Below, one piece after another: positions 23,245 through 33,804 of a stretch of DNA of 64,000 nucleotides. The translations under genes and the position numbers were made by a program. The notes beneath the pieces were generated by a model. It did no database searches. It was not told the DNA's origin and worked only from the letters and a program-made list of their open reading frames with translations. Source of the stretch: Sclerodactyla briareus (Eukaryota > Echinodermata > Holothuroidea > Dendrochirotida > Sclerodactylidae). The stretch lies in contig JAODTK010005867.1 in assembly GCA_026419785.1 (NCBI GenBank), positions 268,501 to 332,500 on the forward strand. Direction: 5' to 3'. The first letter of the stretch is position 1. Each line of letters opens with the position of its first letter.

Positions 23245-23477
23245 TGAGTGTTCTCATGGAAGCGGTGATTGTAGCTGTGCGGAGCCCATCATGGTCACCC
23301 CTCCTCCTCCCTTCCCGGAGGTGGTGGTCGATCTAGATGTCGGTGTCTGGACCACTCCTGAGCGACGCAGAAGGATCCAGTCCCACGGCCCCGAACATCT
23401 CTTCCGTATCGATATTCGTAGAATGATCGTCGGCCCCTAGGCTCGGATGGTCGCAAGCGGAGGAAGACGAAAATGAG
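23245..23477 (+). pseudogene. exon-family copy 2, decayed
   Basis: Aligns with the exon at 5114-5353 from CATGGAAG and the GAGCCCA(C/T)CATGGTCAC block onward. EHLFRIDIRR is preserved with several synonymous changes, but small deletions break the frame upstream and a TAG stop lies at 23438-23440. The splice-donor position survives (GAG|GTAACT; GT at 23478), 82 bases after the histidine codon against 87 in the other two copies. Confidence 0.65.
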
Positions 23478-23499
23478 GTAACTCATATTCTCGTAGGGA

Positions 23500-24660
23500 T
23501 TTTTTTTTCATACCGCTTGTTCAGTTATATTTAGTTACATGAGAGGGGAATGCGAATAGCATTTTTAGAGCCCTTTTAATTGAATTGAATTCAATCAGAG
23601 TATTTTGGAATAGCACTCATGTACCTACTAAATATAGGATCACCTCCCCGCAACTGCTGAATACAGCCGGGCTGTCCTCAGTAGAGGTCACAGAGAGTCA
23701 TAGAGGCATTTTGCTTTTGAAGCTGTTGATATGGAAAAAGTTATTACTGAAACTATCCATAACCTTTGCCCGAAGAATTTCTAATGGCAAAAAAAATGTG
23801 CTGTGCAAAAGTTTCTGCGCTCTAACAAAACTTACTGGACAATATTACTTACAAATATAAGAGTGTTGAAATGTTGAAAACCTGACCTAATGTTTGAGAT
23901 TTCTCCAAAACTATTTCAGCGACTGTTCGGAAGTTTCTTCGCACTTCGTGTTAGATTTGGTCAACTACTATCGAACTTCATTGTACTTTCCTTGAAACTT
24001 TTCGAGACTGATAATCTGCAGTCTTACAAACACGTAGTAGATCCCTATCGATTGGTCCAGCTCTAGTTTTACCAAACGCAACACAAACATCTGAGAATCC
24101 CCATCTTCTTGACTTACCGTTCTTTTATCTTGCAAACTGATTTGGCTGCATATTCGTCTTATTCATCATGTTCTAGCTGGTTATATCGTCACGCCGTCAA
24201 TTTGAACAACCGTTCCACATTCCCCGTACCCACACCTTACTGGGATTTTCTGTCTTAGTCGTTCTTCCCTCTGCCCCTTTCCAAAGAACATTTAATTTTA
24301 TCCACAACTGAACATTACTCAGACGACTCGGTCTACAATCTCTTGAGAGCTTGCAGGATTTTTTTTTTTTGCCGGTTTCACAGCTGGGACATTTATTTAA
24401 GGGAGCGCTCTTCACCATACAGTCCCCCCCCCCCTCAATTTTTGTACAAATGCAAGTATCTATCCCTCACTCGAGCCTATTCGACATATTTCACCTTCCT
24501 CTTCCGTTGAGCGGAATATGGCTCATTTTAAGAGCCAAATCAGTTGTCATATAAGAGAAATGCATGTTGCGTCAGTACATGTACGGGTCTTCGTCAGTTC
24601 CATTAATTTAGAGTTTCCTGGAGTGTTATAATATAGGTTTTTTTACGCGAAAACAAATAC
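23500..24660. other. no clear gene; one weak - strand exon candidate
   Basis: On the - strand around 24390-24240 a CCCAG acceptor, about 47 open codons (starting CETGKKKK) and a CCCA|GTAAGG donor line up. The lysine run comes from a T homopolymer at 24360-24370, so I give it low weight. Confidence 0.3.
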
Positions 24661-24664
24661 ATCA

Positions 24665-24870
24665 GTACTATTTGAAATAGTACGCGAGTCATATCGCCTA
24701 AGGTTCTCAAATGTGCAAAAAGTTTAATCCTATAAGGGCCCCATCCATCGATATTACAGCTGATCTAATTAGGACCCGCCACCCACTCACTGATAGGTTG
24801 GCCCTGAGCAATTGGAAAGCTTACTGGGGTGTTGAGTAGGAACTAATACAGACAGATGTGAACAGTGTAT
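24665..24870 (+). repeat. dispersed repeat family delta, copy A, with palindrome at its edge
   Basis: Matches 36040-36230: TTGAGGTTCT-like, ACAGCTGATCT(A/G)ATTA and CCGCCACC blocks. A perfect 9-bp palindrome GTACTATTT-g-AAATAGTAC (24665-24683) sits at its left edge. Confidence 0.6.
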
Positions 24871-25374
24871 TCTATTCGCAAATTAGTGGATACGAAGGAC
24901 CAGAATTGAAAGCATTGACTATTAACCGTGAATAATAGTTTGTTTACAGAATACATGTTTACAGAAAATTTGAGAAAAATGCTAATATGAAATACAGACA
25001 ACGTGGTAAAACTTCAGGGCCATAACAACTCACACTCCCGGACAATTAAATAGTCATCAGCTGGTCCCGAAAAATCTATCCACTCACTACAATGCTATGA
25101 CATATTCCAAGTACGAATCACTGTGTATTAGCAGCTATGAGACCTTTGGTTCCACGAGCACGTGTGCGCAACGCTGGCTTGCCATGGTCAACAATTCAAG
25201 TGATATATCTGCAGATATAGAACCAAATAAAGAAGCAATTAGAACAAAATGCTTTGAAATTCCTTGTTCCATTACGAACGTTTTCGGAGATTCCCTCTCC
25301 AGGTAATGAAGTACAAAATGCGAGTTGAACTAATCGCCGACTATGCGCATTTTATGCAGCTGTTATTATCGCGG

Positions 25375-25640
25375 AATATGTGCAGTGAATCTCGTCTGTC
25401 GGCTGTGAGCGGTCAGGTTGAACTTGAACTTCGGGTTCTGGAGTTCACCGTGTCCCCCTCCGGTTGGGGAAGGTGAAATGGCTGTCCCGGGAGCATGTTG
25501 GAATTGGTCACACCCCTGTCTCGATAACATTTGAGCGCTAGTCGAGAAGAGAAGGCGCGTTACCGCCGGTGCTCATCCACAATCGAAACGGCCAGGATTC
25601 CCTAATGAGCCTTAATTGGTTCCTTGAACCCGTAGAATTC
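25375..25640 (+). mobile_element. SINE fragment, lacking the tRNA head
   Basis: Shares CTCGTCTGTCGGCTGTGAGC, CTGGAGTTCACCG, GTCCCGGGAGCA, ATAACATTTGAGC and CTTGAACCCGTAG with the SINE at 20757-21257. The head and the repeat tail are missing or too diverged. Confidence 0.8.
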
Positions 25641-25644
25641 GAAT

Positions 25645-26340
25645 AAAACTAATACAGTAAGCAGCACATCTCGTCGAGAACTGAGAGCATTACTCGTCTT
25701 AGTCCTGTTTCCCTCATTCACCGGGTTAACAGCTCATGAGGAATTATATGACTGCGCGCTTCGTGACGACGAATTTTCCAGATCTGTATCAGATTGCCAT
25801 TTGAAGCCATTTGCATATGAACACCACCTGTCACAGTTAACTGTTCTCGGAAAAAAATTGCGGTACTTATACAACTGCAATCAACATAGCTTGTACCGGA
25901 AATCCGGACATCTTCCAAGCTAGACATCTCCTGCAGCTTATTTGTATGAAGTGACTATCTGAGGCTAGGACTCAATGAAACGTATACACCAATATGAAGT
26001 TTTTCGTAGTCTTTCACAGCCTAAATCTGCTTCTGGGTGTTAAGTTATTTGGTTGATTGGTAAGACATAGCTAATTTCACAACACATTGCTACTAGGCAC
26101 GCGAATTCAAAACGAGTAGTGACCCATTGACAATAGTTGAGACCAAAGAAGAGGTTTCACTGGAAGGACGGTCTCAAATATACCGGGAAAGTCTGCTGAT
26201 GACAAATGAGAAAAACGGAGAAAATAAGAAACTAGGGGAGTAAAGTGAATTAGTCCTACGCTTATATAGATATGATATAGAGGATTCATGAGTCCCCACG
26301 CATCGACATTCACTGCACCTAACCTCGAACTATCTATAGG
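25645..26340. other. no gene seen
   Basis: Unique AT-leaning DNA without arrays. Confidence 0.45.
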
Positions 26341-26344
26341 CCAT

Positions 26345-27700
26345 TATGTGTAAAATTCAAATGTATCTCCTCCTACAAATTTTTGTGCTCCACCGTGCCG
26401 AATTTCAGTCATTAGATGGTCTAACCGCGTACCTTCGGGATTTCAGGATTTTTTGGTCAAGGCCCCCTACTCGGGGCCCAATGGCCCATTTTATGCATTT
26501 CCACATAGTCCTTGAATGCTCTCTCTCCTCCCACACGATTCATTGATGTTCTTCTAGGTTCTGTATTGGTCCTTGGTAGAGGGCTACCGGGGGTGTTCGG
26601 GATTTTGGGCTCAGAACCCACTTTGTCCCAAGGGCCCATTTATCAATTCCATAAAATATTGTATCCCCGCAAATTTGTTGCACAGTGCTGATGTTCAAAG
26701 GAGGGGGGTCCGTAATTGGTGGTGCTGATAGCCATATCTTAGAGTGCCCAGGAAATCAGTCCCAAGCCCAGTGGGGCCCTGGATCCATTATGTAGAATTT
26801 CCGCAAAATGCTTCTCCTTTTTTACAAATTTTAGTGCACAGTGCTGACATTCAGTCATAATGATGCTCAGGAATTTGTGGTCCAAGTCCCACTTGGGCCG
26901 TCGACCCATTTCATGAAGTTTCACACAATGGTACTTGAAATGCATCTCTTCTACAAGCTCTATGATTTTTCTTTGAGTTACATGTATGGTCCTTTGGTAA
27001 CAGCCATCGGAATTTTGGGTCCAGGGCCCATTGTTGCCCCGGGCCCAATACCTGAAATACTGCAAAACGTGTATCTCCTATGAATTCAGTTGCACAGTGC
27101 TGATGTTTTCGGTCATAAGGAGGTCTTGATAGCATACTTTGGGGGTGTGTGAGGATTTTCTGGTTCCAAGGCCTGACTCGGGCCCTAGGGCCCATTTTAT
27201 GATATTTCACACATGTGTTTCGAAATGATCTCTCCTCCCCACAAGCTTAAATTGGTCTTCTCAACGTTACATGTAATGTCCTTCAGTAGAGGCCTTTTGG
27301 CTCGTCCAGGAATTTAGGCCCAAGGGCCCAGTTTGGCCTCGGGCCCATCATATGAAATACTGCGCAATATCGTATTTCCTACGATCTAGTTGCACAGTGC
27401 CAATGTTCGTCATACGGACCGTCAATCGCATACCTCCATGGTGCCTAGGGATTGGACCCAATGCCCATGTGGGCCTGAGAAGCCCATCAGGTGAATCCAG
27501 CAAAAATGCTTGGGGGGCTCCTCTTTCAAGTTTTGGTGCACAGTACTGACATTCGGTACCGATGATGTTCTAACTCGAACCTTGTCGGTGTTCAAGAACT
27601 TGTGATCCAAGGTCCCACTGGATCATGGAATTCAACACATTAGTACTTGATGCATCTCAGTTCCCAATTGAATTTTCCTTATAGTAATGCCTCCTTGGTT
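26345..27700. repeat. degenerate tandem array with about 150-bp register
   Basis: The landmark CACAGTGCTGA(T/C)(G/A)TTC or a close variant appears near 26387, 26681, 26837, 27093, 27393 and 27539 (spacings 294, 156, 256, 300, 146). GGGCCCA boxes and TGAAATACTGC-like blocks recur between them. Most spacings are near one or two times 150 bp, suggesting a two-monomer higher-order unit that has decayed. Frames of 60-108 codons inside are repeat artefacts. Confidence 0.8.
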
Positions 27701-27704
27701 ATGG

Positions 27705-28555
27705 TCTATCATGGTTGTCCATGAACTTCTGGCGAAGGTTCCAAGTTTGTCCTATGCCCATCATGTGTAAATCATAGCCAAATGCTTTACATATTTTGAG
27801 CACGGTCATGGCCAATTTTTCGGTCCTGACACATCCCCAAATTTGAATTTCCAAATCAAATTTCCCTGTATTCACTTTATTTCCCCATACTGGGCTGTTA
27901 CCGCATTCCAGCTGCCCATCCTCCCCAATCCCCATCCCTTCTCATTGATTCCCCAAATTACAATGTTGAGAAAAAAAACCTAAATTTCACAGTGACTCCT
28001 ATAAATCCGAATTTTTCCTTGATTAATTACTCTGTATTTCCCCAACCTCCCCCCTCCCCTATGTTCCCTCCCACCACACCTACATGATGTCCCAAATTAA
28101 CAGTTTTTGCAACTCCATTCACACGTCCACTCAATTTCAAGTACTGTTTTGACCTCGAATTACCATGTTTGGAGACCATGTCAGAATTAATAACAACGAG
28201 CACCTCGATGCTATACAACTAACCTAGGGATTTGCTTGGTAGCCCACTGAAAGGAGTCTGTTGAAGTGATATTTACAACTTCCTTACATACGGCAGCCTA
28301 TAGTGTCGTCAGCCTGAGAGAATTGTAGTTTTTAGAACATGGGTGTACAAAGTGGAAGGGAGATTATTGAGAATAGCAATTCATGAAGGATATGACCCCC
28401 CACCCTAAATTCAATATTGGTGACACTTCATATGATGCTTTAGATGGAATTATGCTAATATAATATTACAATTATCTGAATAAAATGCTAAATTAAAGAA
28501 GACCAAAAAAACAAAAAACTTAAGAAAGATGCGAATTTTATTTGCAGATGAGCAG
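27705..28555. other. C-rich noncoding stretch
   Basis: CCCCA-rich patches near 27890-27950 and 28040-28080. A - strand frame at 28027-28218 ends in a possible donor (CATCAT|GTAGGT) but lacks a good acceptor. Confidence 0.4.
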
Positions 28556-28559
28556 TAAC

Positions 28560-28681
28560 CTGCAATGTTGTTTGTTGAGCATGGACAGGCACGTGTGGGG
28601 TAGCCTTCAGATTTTCGAATTTAGAGTGAAAGTCAATTTTAGAGTAGTCCCTCTGAGGCTCTGGTATATCCAAAGAATCAC
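28560..28681 (-). CDS. candidate exon, unknown protein
   Basis: On the - strand a textbook acceptor (CTTACTGCCTTTTTCTAG) opens onto two bases plus 40 codons and closes at TTGCAG|GTTACT. The peptide starts DSLDIPEPQRDYSKIDF, then HSKFENLKATPHVPV, and ends with a glutamine/threonine-rich tail; it is hydrophilic with no membrane segment. The frame is closed by stops just beyond the donor side. The donor has G and T correct but is weak after that. A second candidate lies at 29426-29594 upstream on this strand, but it ends in phase 0 while this exon needs one incoming base, so a missing exon would have to join them. Confidence 0.45.
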
Positions 28682-28967
28682 CTAGAAAAAGGCAGTAAGT
28701 ATGAACATCAAGAAAATAGAGCATTAATTAGAAAACATTTTTGCCATTCCCCACCCCTCCTTAAAAAATTATAGGATTGAATCAGAAATGTAATAAGTGG
28801 CAATTTGTAATAAGTAGATAGATTAAGAAAATAGAATGATGTGTTTGGAAAATATACGTGCAATTGAAATTCAGCAACTGCCAACCATCCCCACTGCTAC
28901 CCTAGCAAGTGTAAGGCACGCTATACATTTTAGATTCATTAAACGATGCTCAATATGGATATGCGTT

Positions 28968-29330
28968 GACCCTTTCCCCGAAAAATCTTGCCACCCACTT
29001 CCCCTACCCAGAATATTGTGTGTTAATGCTTGTATGATTATGAGACAAGTTACCCTCCCGTCTGAAAATGTTTGGATCATACAATAGAAAAATACCCTTA
29101 CAACAATCGCCCTCTCCCCATCTGAGGTTAGGATAGGCTGGGATGATTTGACCCTTCCCCCGAAAAATCTTGCCAACCCACTCCCCTACCCTTGCAGAAA
29201 TGGGGTTTTGATGCTTGTATGAATAGAGACAAGGTTACCTCCCTTCTGATCATGTTGGATCAAGACAATAAAAATACCCTGACAACACCATCCCCTTCTC
29301 CCCATCTGAGGCTGGAATAGGCAACCGTGG
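28968..29330. repeat. tandem duplication of about 182 bp
   Basis: Two units begin with GACCC followed by CCCCGAAAAATCTTGCC at 28968 and 29150. Both go on to GCTTGTATGA, ATAGAAAAATACCCT-like and CCCATCTGAGG. Divergence is roughly 20% by eye. Confidence 0.95.
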
Positions 29331-29425
29331 CAGTAGCCTGCATTATAATACAATCTGTGCCCAGTAGCCGCAGACCCATGCTTTGTAGAACACTGCCATA
29401 TATATAGTACAATTGCAACACTAAC

Positions 29426-29594
29426 ATAGTTTTTTCGCCACTCGAGCTGTCCTTGAAAGAAGTCAACTTTTTGGGGCCAGAGTCCCTTGCCCAACGCCGT
29501 GGCCATGGCCTCCAGGGCTTCCAGGCTCCGGTCACCTCGTGCATTACTGGCTGCACCCAATGCCATGTGCGCCTCCACCACTAATATCCAACCT
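29426..29594 (-). CDS. candidate exon, unknown protein
   Basis: On the - strand CCGATAGCCCAG precedes one base plus 56 codons ending at the donor-like TAT|GTTAGTG. The peptide contains MALGAASNARGDRS, then an alanine/leucine-rich, probably helical LEALEAMATALGKG, then WPQKVDFF and EWRKNY. The stretch is more GC-rich at third positions than its surroundings, as coding DNA often is. The ORF as a whole (29186-29581) runs on into the 182-bp duplication, where it is unlikely to be coding. No family recognised. Confidence 0.4.
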
Positions 29595-29865
29595 CTGGGC
29601 TATCGGACACACAGCCACATCTAATGGTCTGAGGACTGAATAATAGCTTGACCATAACACAGAAACTACAATGCTATTTGAAGCTAACCGGCAGATATTC
29701 TCATGTAACTAGCGATTGTCCTGGATATTATCAGTATGATCTCAGAACCATACACAAAAAAACTACTGTTAAGTATCCACCAGTGTGTAACACAATTCAC
29801 CCCTAATTCAATTTCTCTGCCTATAGCTTCTTCTGATCTTACTTGCTGCTTACAGCTTTTCAACA

Positions 29866-30110
29866 ACACTCAGGAAGCCATTCAGCCTCACCTAGGAATC
29901 CTGTTTATTTTGATCTTGATAACTCACCTACTCTTCTCAAGAGGTGGTCAAATGATATCAGGCGGCGGTGTAACCTTTCCCAGGACGCACCATGTTACGT
30001 TTCCATCCAACACCATCAGTGAATCCAGGAATCCGACCACTTTCTCAAAACCTGGAGAAGCAAAATATCAGCTCCATGGTGACTGTTTTCCAGCCGACTG
30101 CCAGACTTAT
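29866..30110 (-). mobile_element. SINE fragment in inverted orientation
   Basis: Read on the - strand: GGCAGTCGGCTGG, TTCTCCAGGTTTTGAGAAAG, CCTGGATTCACTGATG, GATATCATTTGA, GAGTTATC and AATGGCTTCCTGA align in order with the SINE at 20757-21257. Confidence 0.8.
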
Positions 30111-30114
30111 TGTG

Positions 30115-31365
30115 AAACCTTTCCCAGACAGATACTTACCTGTCCACTGCACATGCGCCATTTCGTCGGAACCAGGAAAGCACCACACTGAAATAATGGT
30201 CATGTGTTCGTATGTTTCAGCTATAGCTGATTGAGCACATTAATGGCACAAACGTTAGGTGGATCTAATCAGAATTTAGGCACCATACCATAATTAAGGA
30301 GTAATTTGCCTATTCCATAGTTTATGTTTAGGCTCTTAGCAAGATTACGCCATAACCATACACTTATAATGATGTGGGTTGCTTTGGCATATAATCAAGA
30401 TGGCAGGTTCATGAACTGACTAGATTCCAGCATAAATATGCTTTAAATTGGGTGGCCAGTTTAACAAATTTTAGGAGTGACATTCCAATGGGTGGAGAAT
30501 TTCTCGCGAGTTGTTAAAAACTACATCCTCAACTCGACATGTATAGTTAGCTACTCAAACCACTGGAAACCACTGATTGCACAAGCGGCGGGTCACTTGG
30601 GACAGATCACCACGCCTTTCTCTTTCTCAATTGGTTATTCTTCGATGTTGACCGGAACTTGGTAGCAATGTTTATTGACTTCTGAAGTATAGCTGTGGCC
30701 TTATGAAGATCAAGGTCAAAAGGTTGTTACAGGGGCCCAATCGCAATCGTTGAACTGCCTCTTGACTTCATTCTCCAAACATATGACCATATTTTGAATT
30801 TGTCTTGGATCATTTGTGCAGTTTGAGCTAGCTACATCGCCATTGGTGCTCTTGTTAGCAACTCCACGTCTGCCGAGTTGAAAAGCGAGAGAAGTGTGCG
30901 GTGGGATGGGAAGGGGGGGGCGGTTGTGCGTATTCTACTCACTCATGAGTAAATCATAGCTATGGGCGCTCACGTAATTTTCACATCTGTCCCGAAGAAG
31001 TAAGCCTTGTTTCCCGCGCATCGGAGGTATTGGCTATCGGCGATTACCTGTTCGGAGTTAGTTCTCTGACTGACTTGTCCGTCACTGGAGGAACGCGTCC
31101 TCCACTTCTCGTTCCCCGGCTTGATGATTTTTCATTAGGATAATAAAATTGGTAAGTATTATAGTAGTATAAAACTGTGTGGTGTTCCCCAATGGAAATA
31201 ACCAGTAACTGACTGTATGAATAAGATTCAGGAGCCTTTGTTGGCCACCCTCACTAAGATAATCTCGATCTTATCCTATTGGCGTTTAGTCGGTGTTTCG
31301 TCCACTCTTCGAGACAATTTTCATTTTCTGACTAGGTGAGTTACCTGTACTTACATGTACTGGCC
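30115..31365. other. no gene seen
   Basis: A poly-G patch lies near 30910. No convincing exon. Confidence 0.45.
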
Positions 31366-31369
31366 GTTC

Positions 31370-31740
31370 TCTGTTATTAGTGCAGCAGCATCGGTTTGCA
31401 GTTCAATTGAGTCTAGTAATCTGATAATTGAACTGACACTGCGTGTATTGTCCCCGAGGAACTGATGAAAGCAGCATAGACGGATGTCACTCCAACGTAC
31501 GCAGTGGACGATTGTGTCTAAACTCAATTATAGGAAAACCCTTAGTGGAGAAGCATCTCTCGCAGAGTGATGAGGCAACACAGGGCAAATTTCATTGAAG
31601 AGCTTGTCTACTAAAAATCCTATACCGTTTGTCATAGATAACAAATCTGTGTGGAGAATATAGCCACGTAGCGTCCACCTGGAAATAAGAGAAAACGGGT
31701 TTATTTTTCCCGTAACACTTCTTACGTAGCACAGTTAAGA
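31370..31740 (+). repeat. dispersed repeat family eta, copy B
   Basis: Second copy of the repeat at 15950-16330, same strand; see the shared blocks given there. Confidence 0.65.
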
Positions 31741-31757
31741 ACTAGCTCGAAAGTGGC

Positions 31758-31982
31758 ATGTGCCTTAAAGTGGCAAGTGCTGATGATGCATATGGAAAAC
31801 CTTTATCAACAGAATCACTAGAGCAACTATTTACAGAGCTATGGATCAAAGGAGAGCTTAATCCAGGAATAAAGAATTATTGCCGTGAAGTCAAGACTAC
31901 AAGATTAAGGAATATGATGGGGAGGGACAACCTCGGCCTCTACATCAGAATATTTGCCCTGAAGGTTTTGGTGAGTCTGTGA
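31758..31982 (+). CDS. doubtful exon-like frame
   Basis: 74 codons open (SADDAYGKPLSTESLEQLF, then a basic KNYCREVKTTRLRNMM stretch) with a donor-like TTTTG|GTGAGTC near the end. No acceptor is visible; the frame would have to begin at the ATG at 31758. It could be the first exon of something, a relic of a transposon, or chance. Confidence 0.2.
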   Translation: MCLKVASADDAYGKPLSTESLEQLFTELWIKGELNPGIKNYCREVKTTRLRNMMGRDNLGLYIRIFALKVLVSL

Positions 31983-32479
31983 ACTGTGACGAATCACTGT
32001 GGGTACACTTAGGGTGCATTGCTGGTACAATCAGTTTGCAAAGTAAAACATTTCTTGAGATGCCTCTTGGCCCAGTCTTTCAGATTCGGCAAATACCTCG
32101 GGTTCTTGAATAAGAACACAGCAGTACGTGTCATACACATTGCCCTCGATTTCTAAAACCTCATGGGAAGGAGGAACACGTCAGGATCGCCTGATCAATT
32201 TGTTTCTTACCCTCAACGAAAAGATTAGCCAAGTCCAACCACAGAGAAAGAGATGACTTCCCATCCTAGAATGAACATCGGTTTAGTATGAACTGGACAG
32301 ACAGTAGGTGGTGGATACTGGTCATAGAAATGTTAACTCATTAATTGTTAATTCCCTACACCTACCCTTTGACACTCGCGCACCTTGCGGATGGTGTAAT
32401 TCTTGAAGGTTCTGTTCATCCAGGGTTTAATAAGTCGCACGATACCAATTTGTAGCGGGTAGGTCGGTTCGAAATGATG

Positions 32480-33242
32480 TGCTAAATTGTTCAAGGGATC
32501 TGGATATATTTCCAAAGGTACTTCCGACTGGCAAATGTTTTTCCATGTCGACAAGTTCAAAGTTATGCATGGTGGCTTCCACAATCGCAAACGCTTCCTT
32601 AGTTTAAATGGCCAAAATATTCAGGAGGTGATTCAGAAAAAGATCTTGGGGTTTGTTTTGATTCTTCTTTGAAACCTTCGAGGCAGTGTGCCGGAGCTGC
32701 TAGAAGAGGTAATTGGATTCTGGCTTTCATTAGACGTCACTTTTCAGTTTCCTTGATATGATATTTTGTCAGGCGGTTTAAGCAAATGGTGAGAACCCGC
32801 ACTGGAATATTCCTGTACAAGTGGTGGAATCCCTACTTTGCAAAAGACAAGCAGGTTATGAAAACGTTCAGCCCTGTAGGGCAACTATCATGTTCACTGT
32901 CTGAAAAATTTATCCTACTAGGAAAGATTACGGCGTCCTTCGTTCTACACTAGCATGGAGCTGAGGTGAATTTTGGGTGATTTGATCCAGGTTTCAAAAT
33001 GTCATGGACTCGATGACCTTTCTTCCAACTACTTCTTTGACTTTCCAATGTTACTGCACATAGATGCCACTGTCTTCAAGCTTCGTGCAAGTGCTGCAGA
33101 CTGGCCATTCGTAATATTTCTTCCTCGCAGAGAGTGATCAGTGCGTGGAATTGTCTTCCTGAAAATGTTGTTCTCTCTAAGCGTGTGAATGCGTTGCAGA
33201 ACATTCTTGATTTATTTTTCCGGAATCACGGGCGAATGATTT
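32480..33242 (+). pseudogene. non-LTR retrotransposon reverse transcriptase fragment
   Basis: Frames in pieces reproduce the C-terminal half of a LINE ORF2 as seen in CR1/L2/Jockey-like elements: DWQM(F)FHVDKFKVMH near 32525, LSLNGQ and a K-LG step near 32600-32650, KPS-RQCAGAA then FIRRHFS near 32680-32745, KWWNPYFAKD near 32820, and SQRVISAWNCLPENVV near 33130-33175 followed by a basic end. At least three frameshifts and internal stops break it, so it is dead. The polymerase catalytic part upstream is not recognisable. Confidence 0.8.
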
Positions 33243-33439
33243 AGTGGTTTGTTCATCATTTTTTCTTTCCTGGGATGTTGTGGCCTCCGGGGTCCCTTAT
33301 GAGGATTTTGTTCCCTTTCCTGCCCTATTCACTAAACTAAACAACTTAATTATAGTTTGTGGGGGTCTCTGCGCATGGTCTGTGGGTTTCACGTTTTTCC
33401 TAAGAAGTCTCCATTGATCCTTCATACCACTTCTCGCAT

Positions 33440-33800
33440 CAAAATCTCGGCTAGTTACAATGTTGCGTGTTTGTACATTCGATTTTACCAACCCAGGAAA
33501 AGCAGTGTACTATTTGTCAATCAGCTCTACACCTAACACCTTATAAGGTATCCTACCACGGGAACTAAACTTGTCCATATACGATCGAAGGGTTACGCAT
33601 CTTTGCTTGACCTAGTTAGAAGTATCAATTGACCACATCGGCCCGATAGTCATCCTAATTGTTCTGTCCTTTGTAGACTCTCTTATCAATCGCCTGTGGA
33701 TGGTTCGCAAGTGTCATGGAATCCGCTGAGCTCCAAGATGTGTGATGTACTAGAATCGTGTCGTATACAGCAACCAACAGGGTGAGGAGTCACACTGTAA
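33440..33800 (-). repeat. dispersed repeat family gamma, copy B
   Basis: Second copy of 17505-17830. On the - strand the related peptide is interrupted by two stops. Family unknown. Confidence 0.55.
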
Positions 33801-33804
33801 TTGA

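Noticed and set aside
26739-27210. Several 80-108 codon frames on both strands
   Set aside because: They lie inside the 150-bp degenerate array and are not kept between units.
29948-30187. Two-exon gene end on the - strand with perfect donor, stop codon and AATAAA
   Set aside because: The second exon, its stop and the flanking sequence align with the SINE at 20757-21257, so the gene model is not supported as a host gene. It is kept only as an observation.
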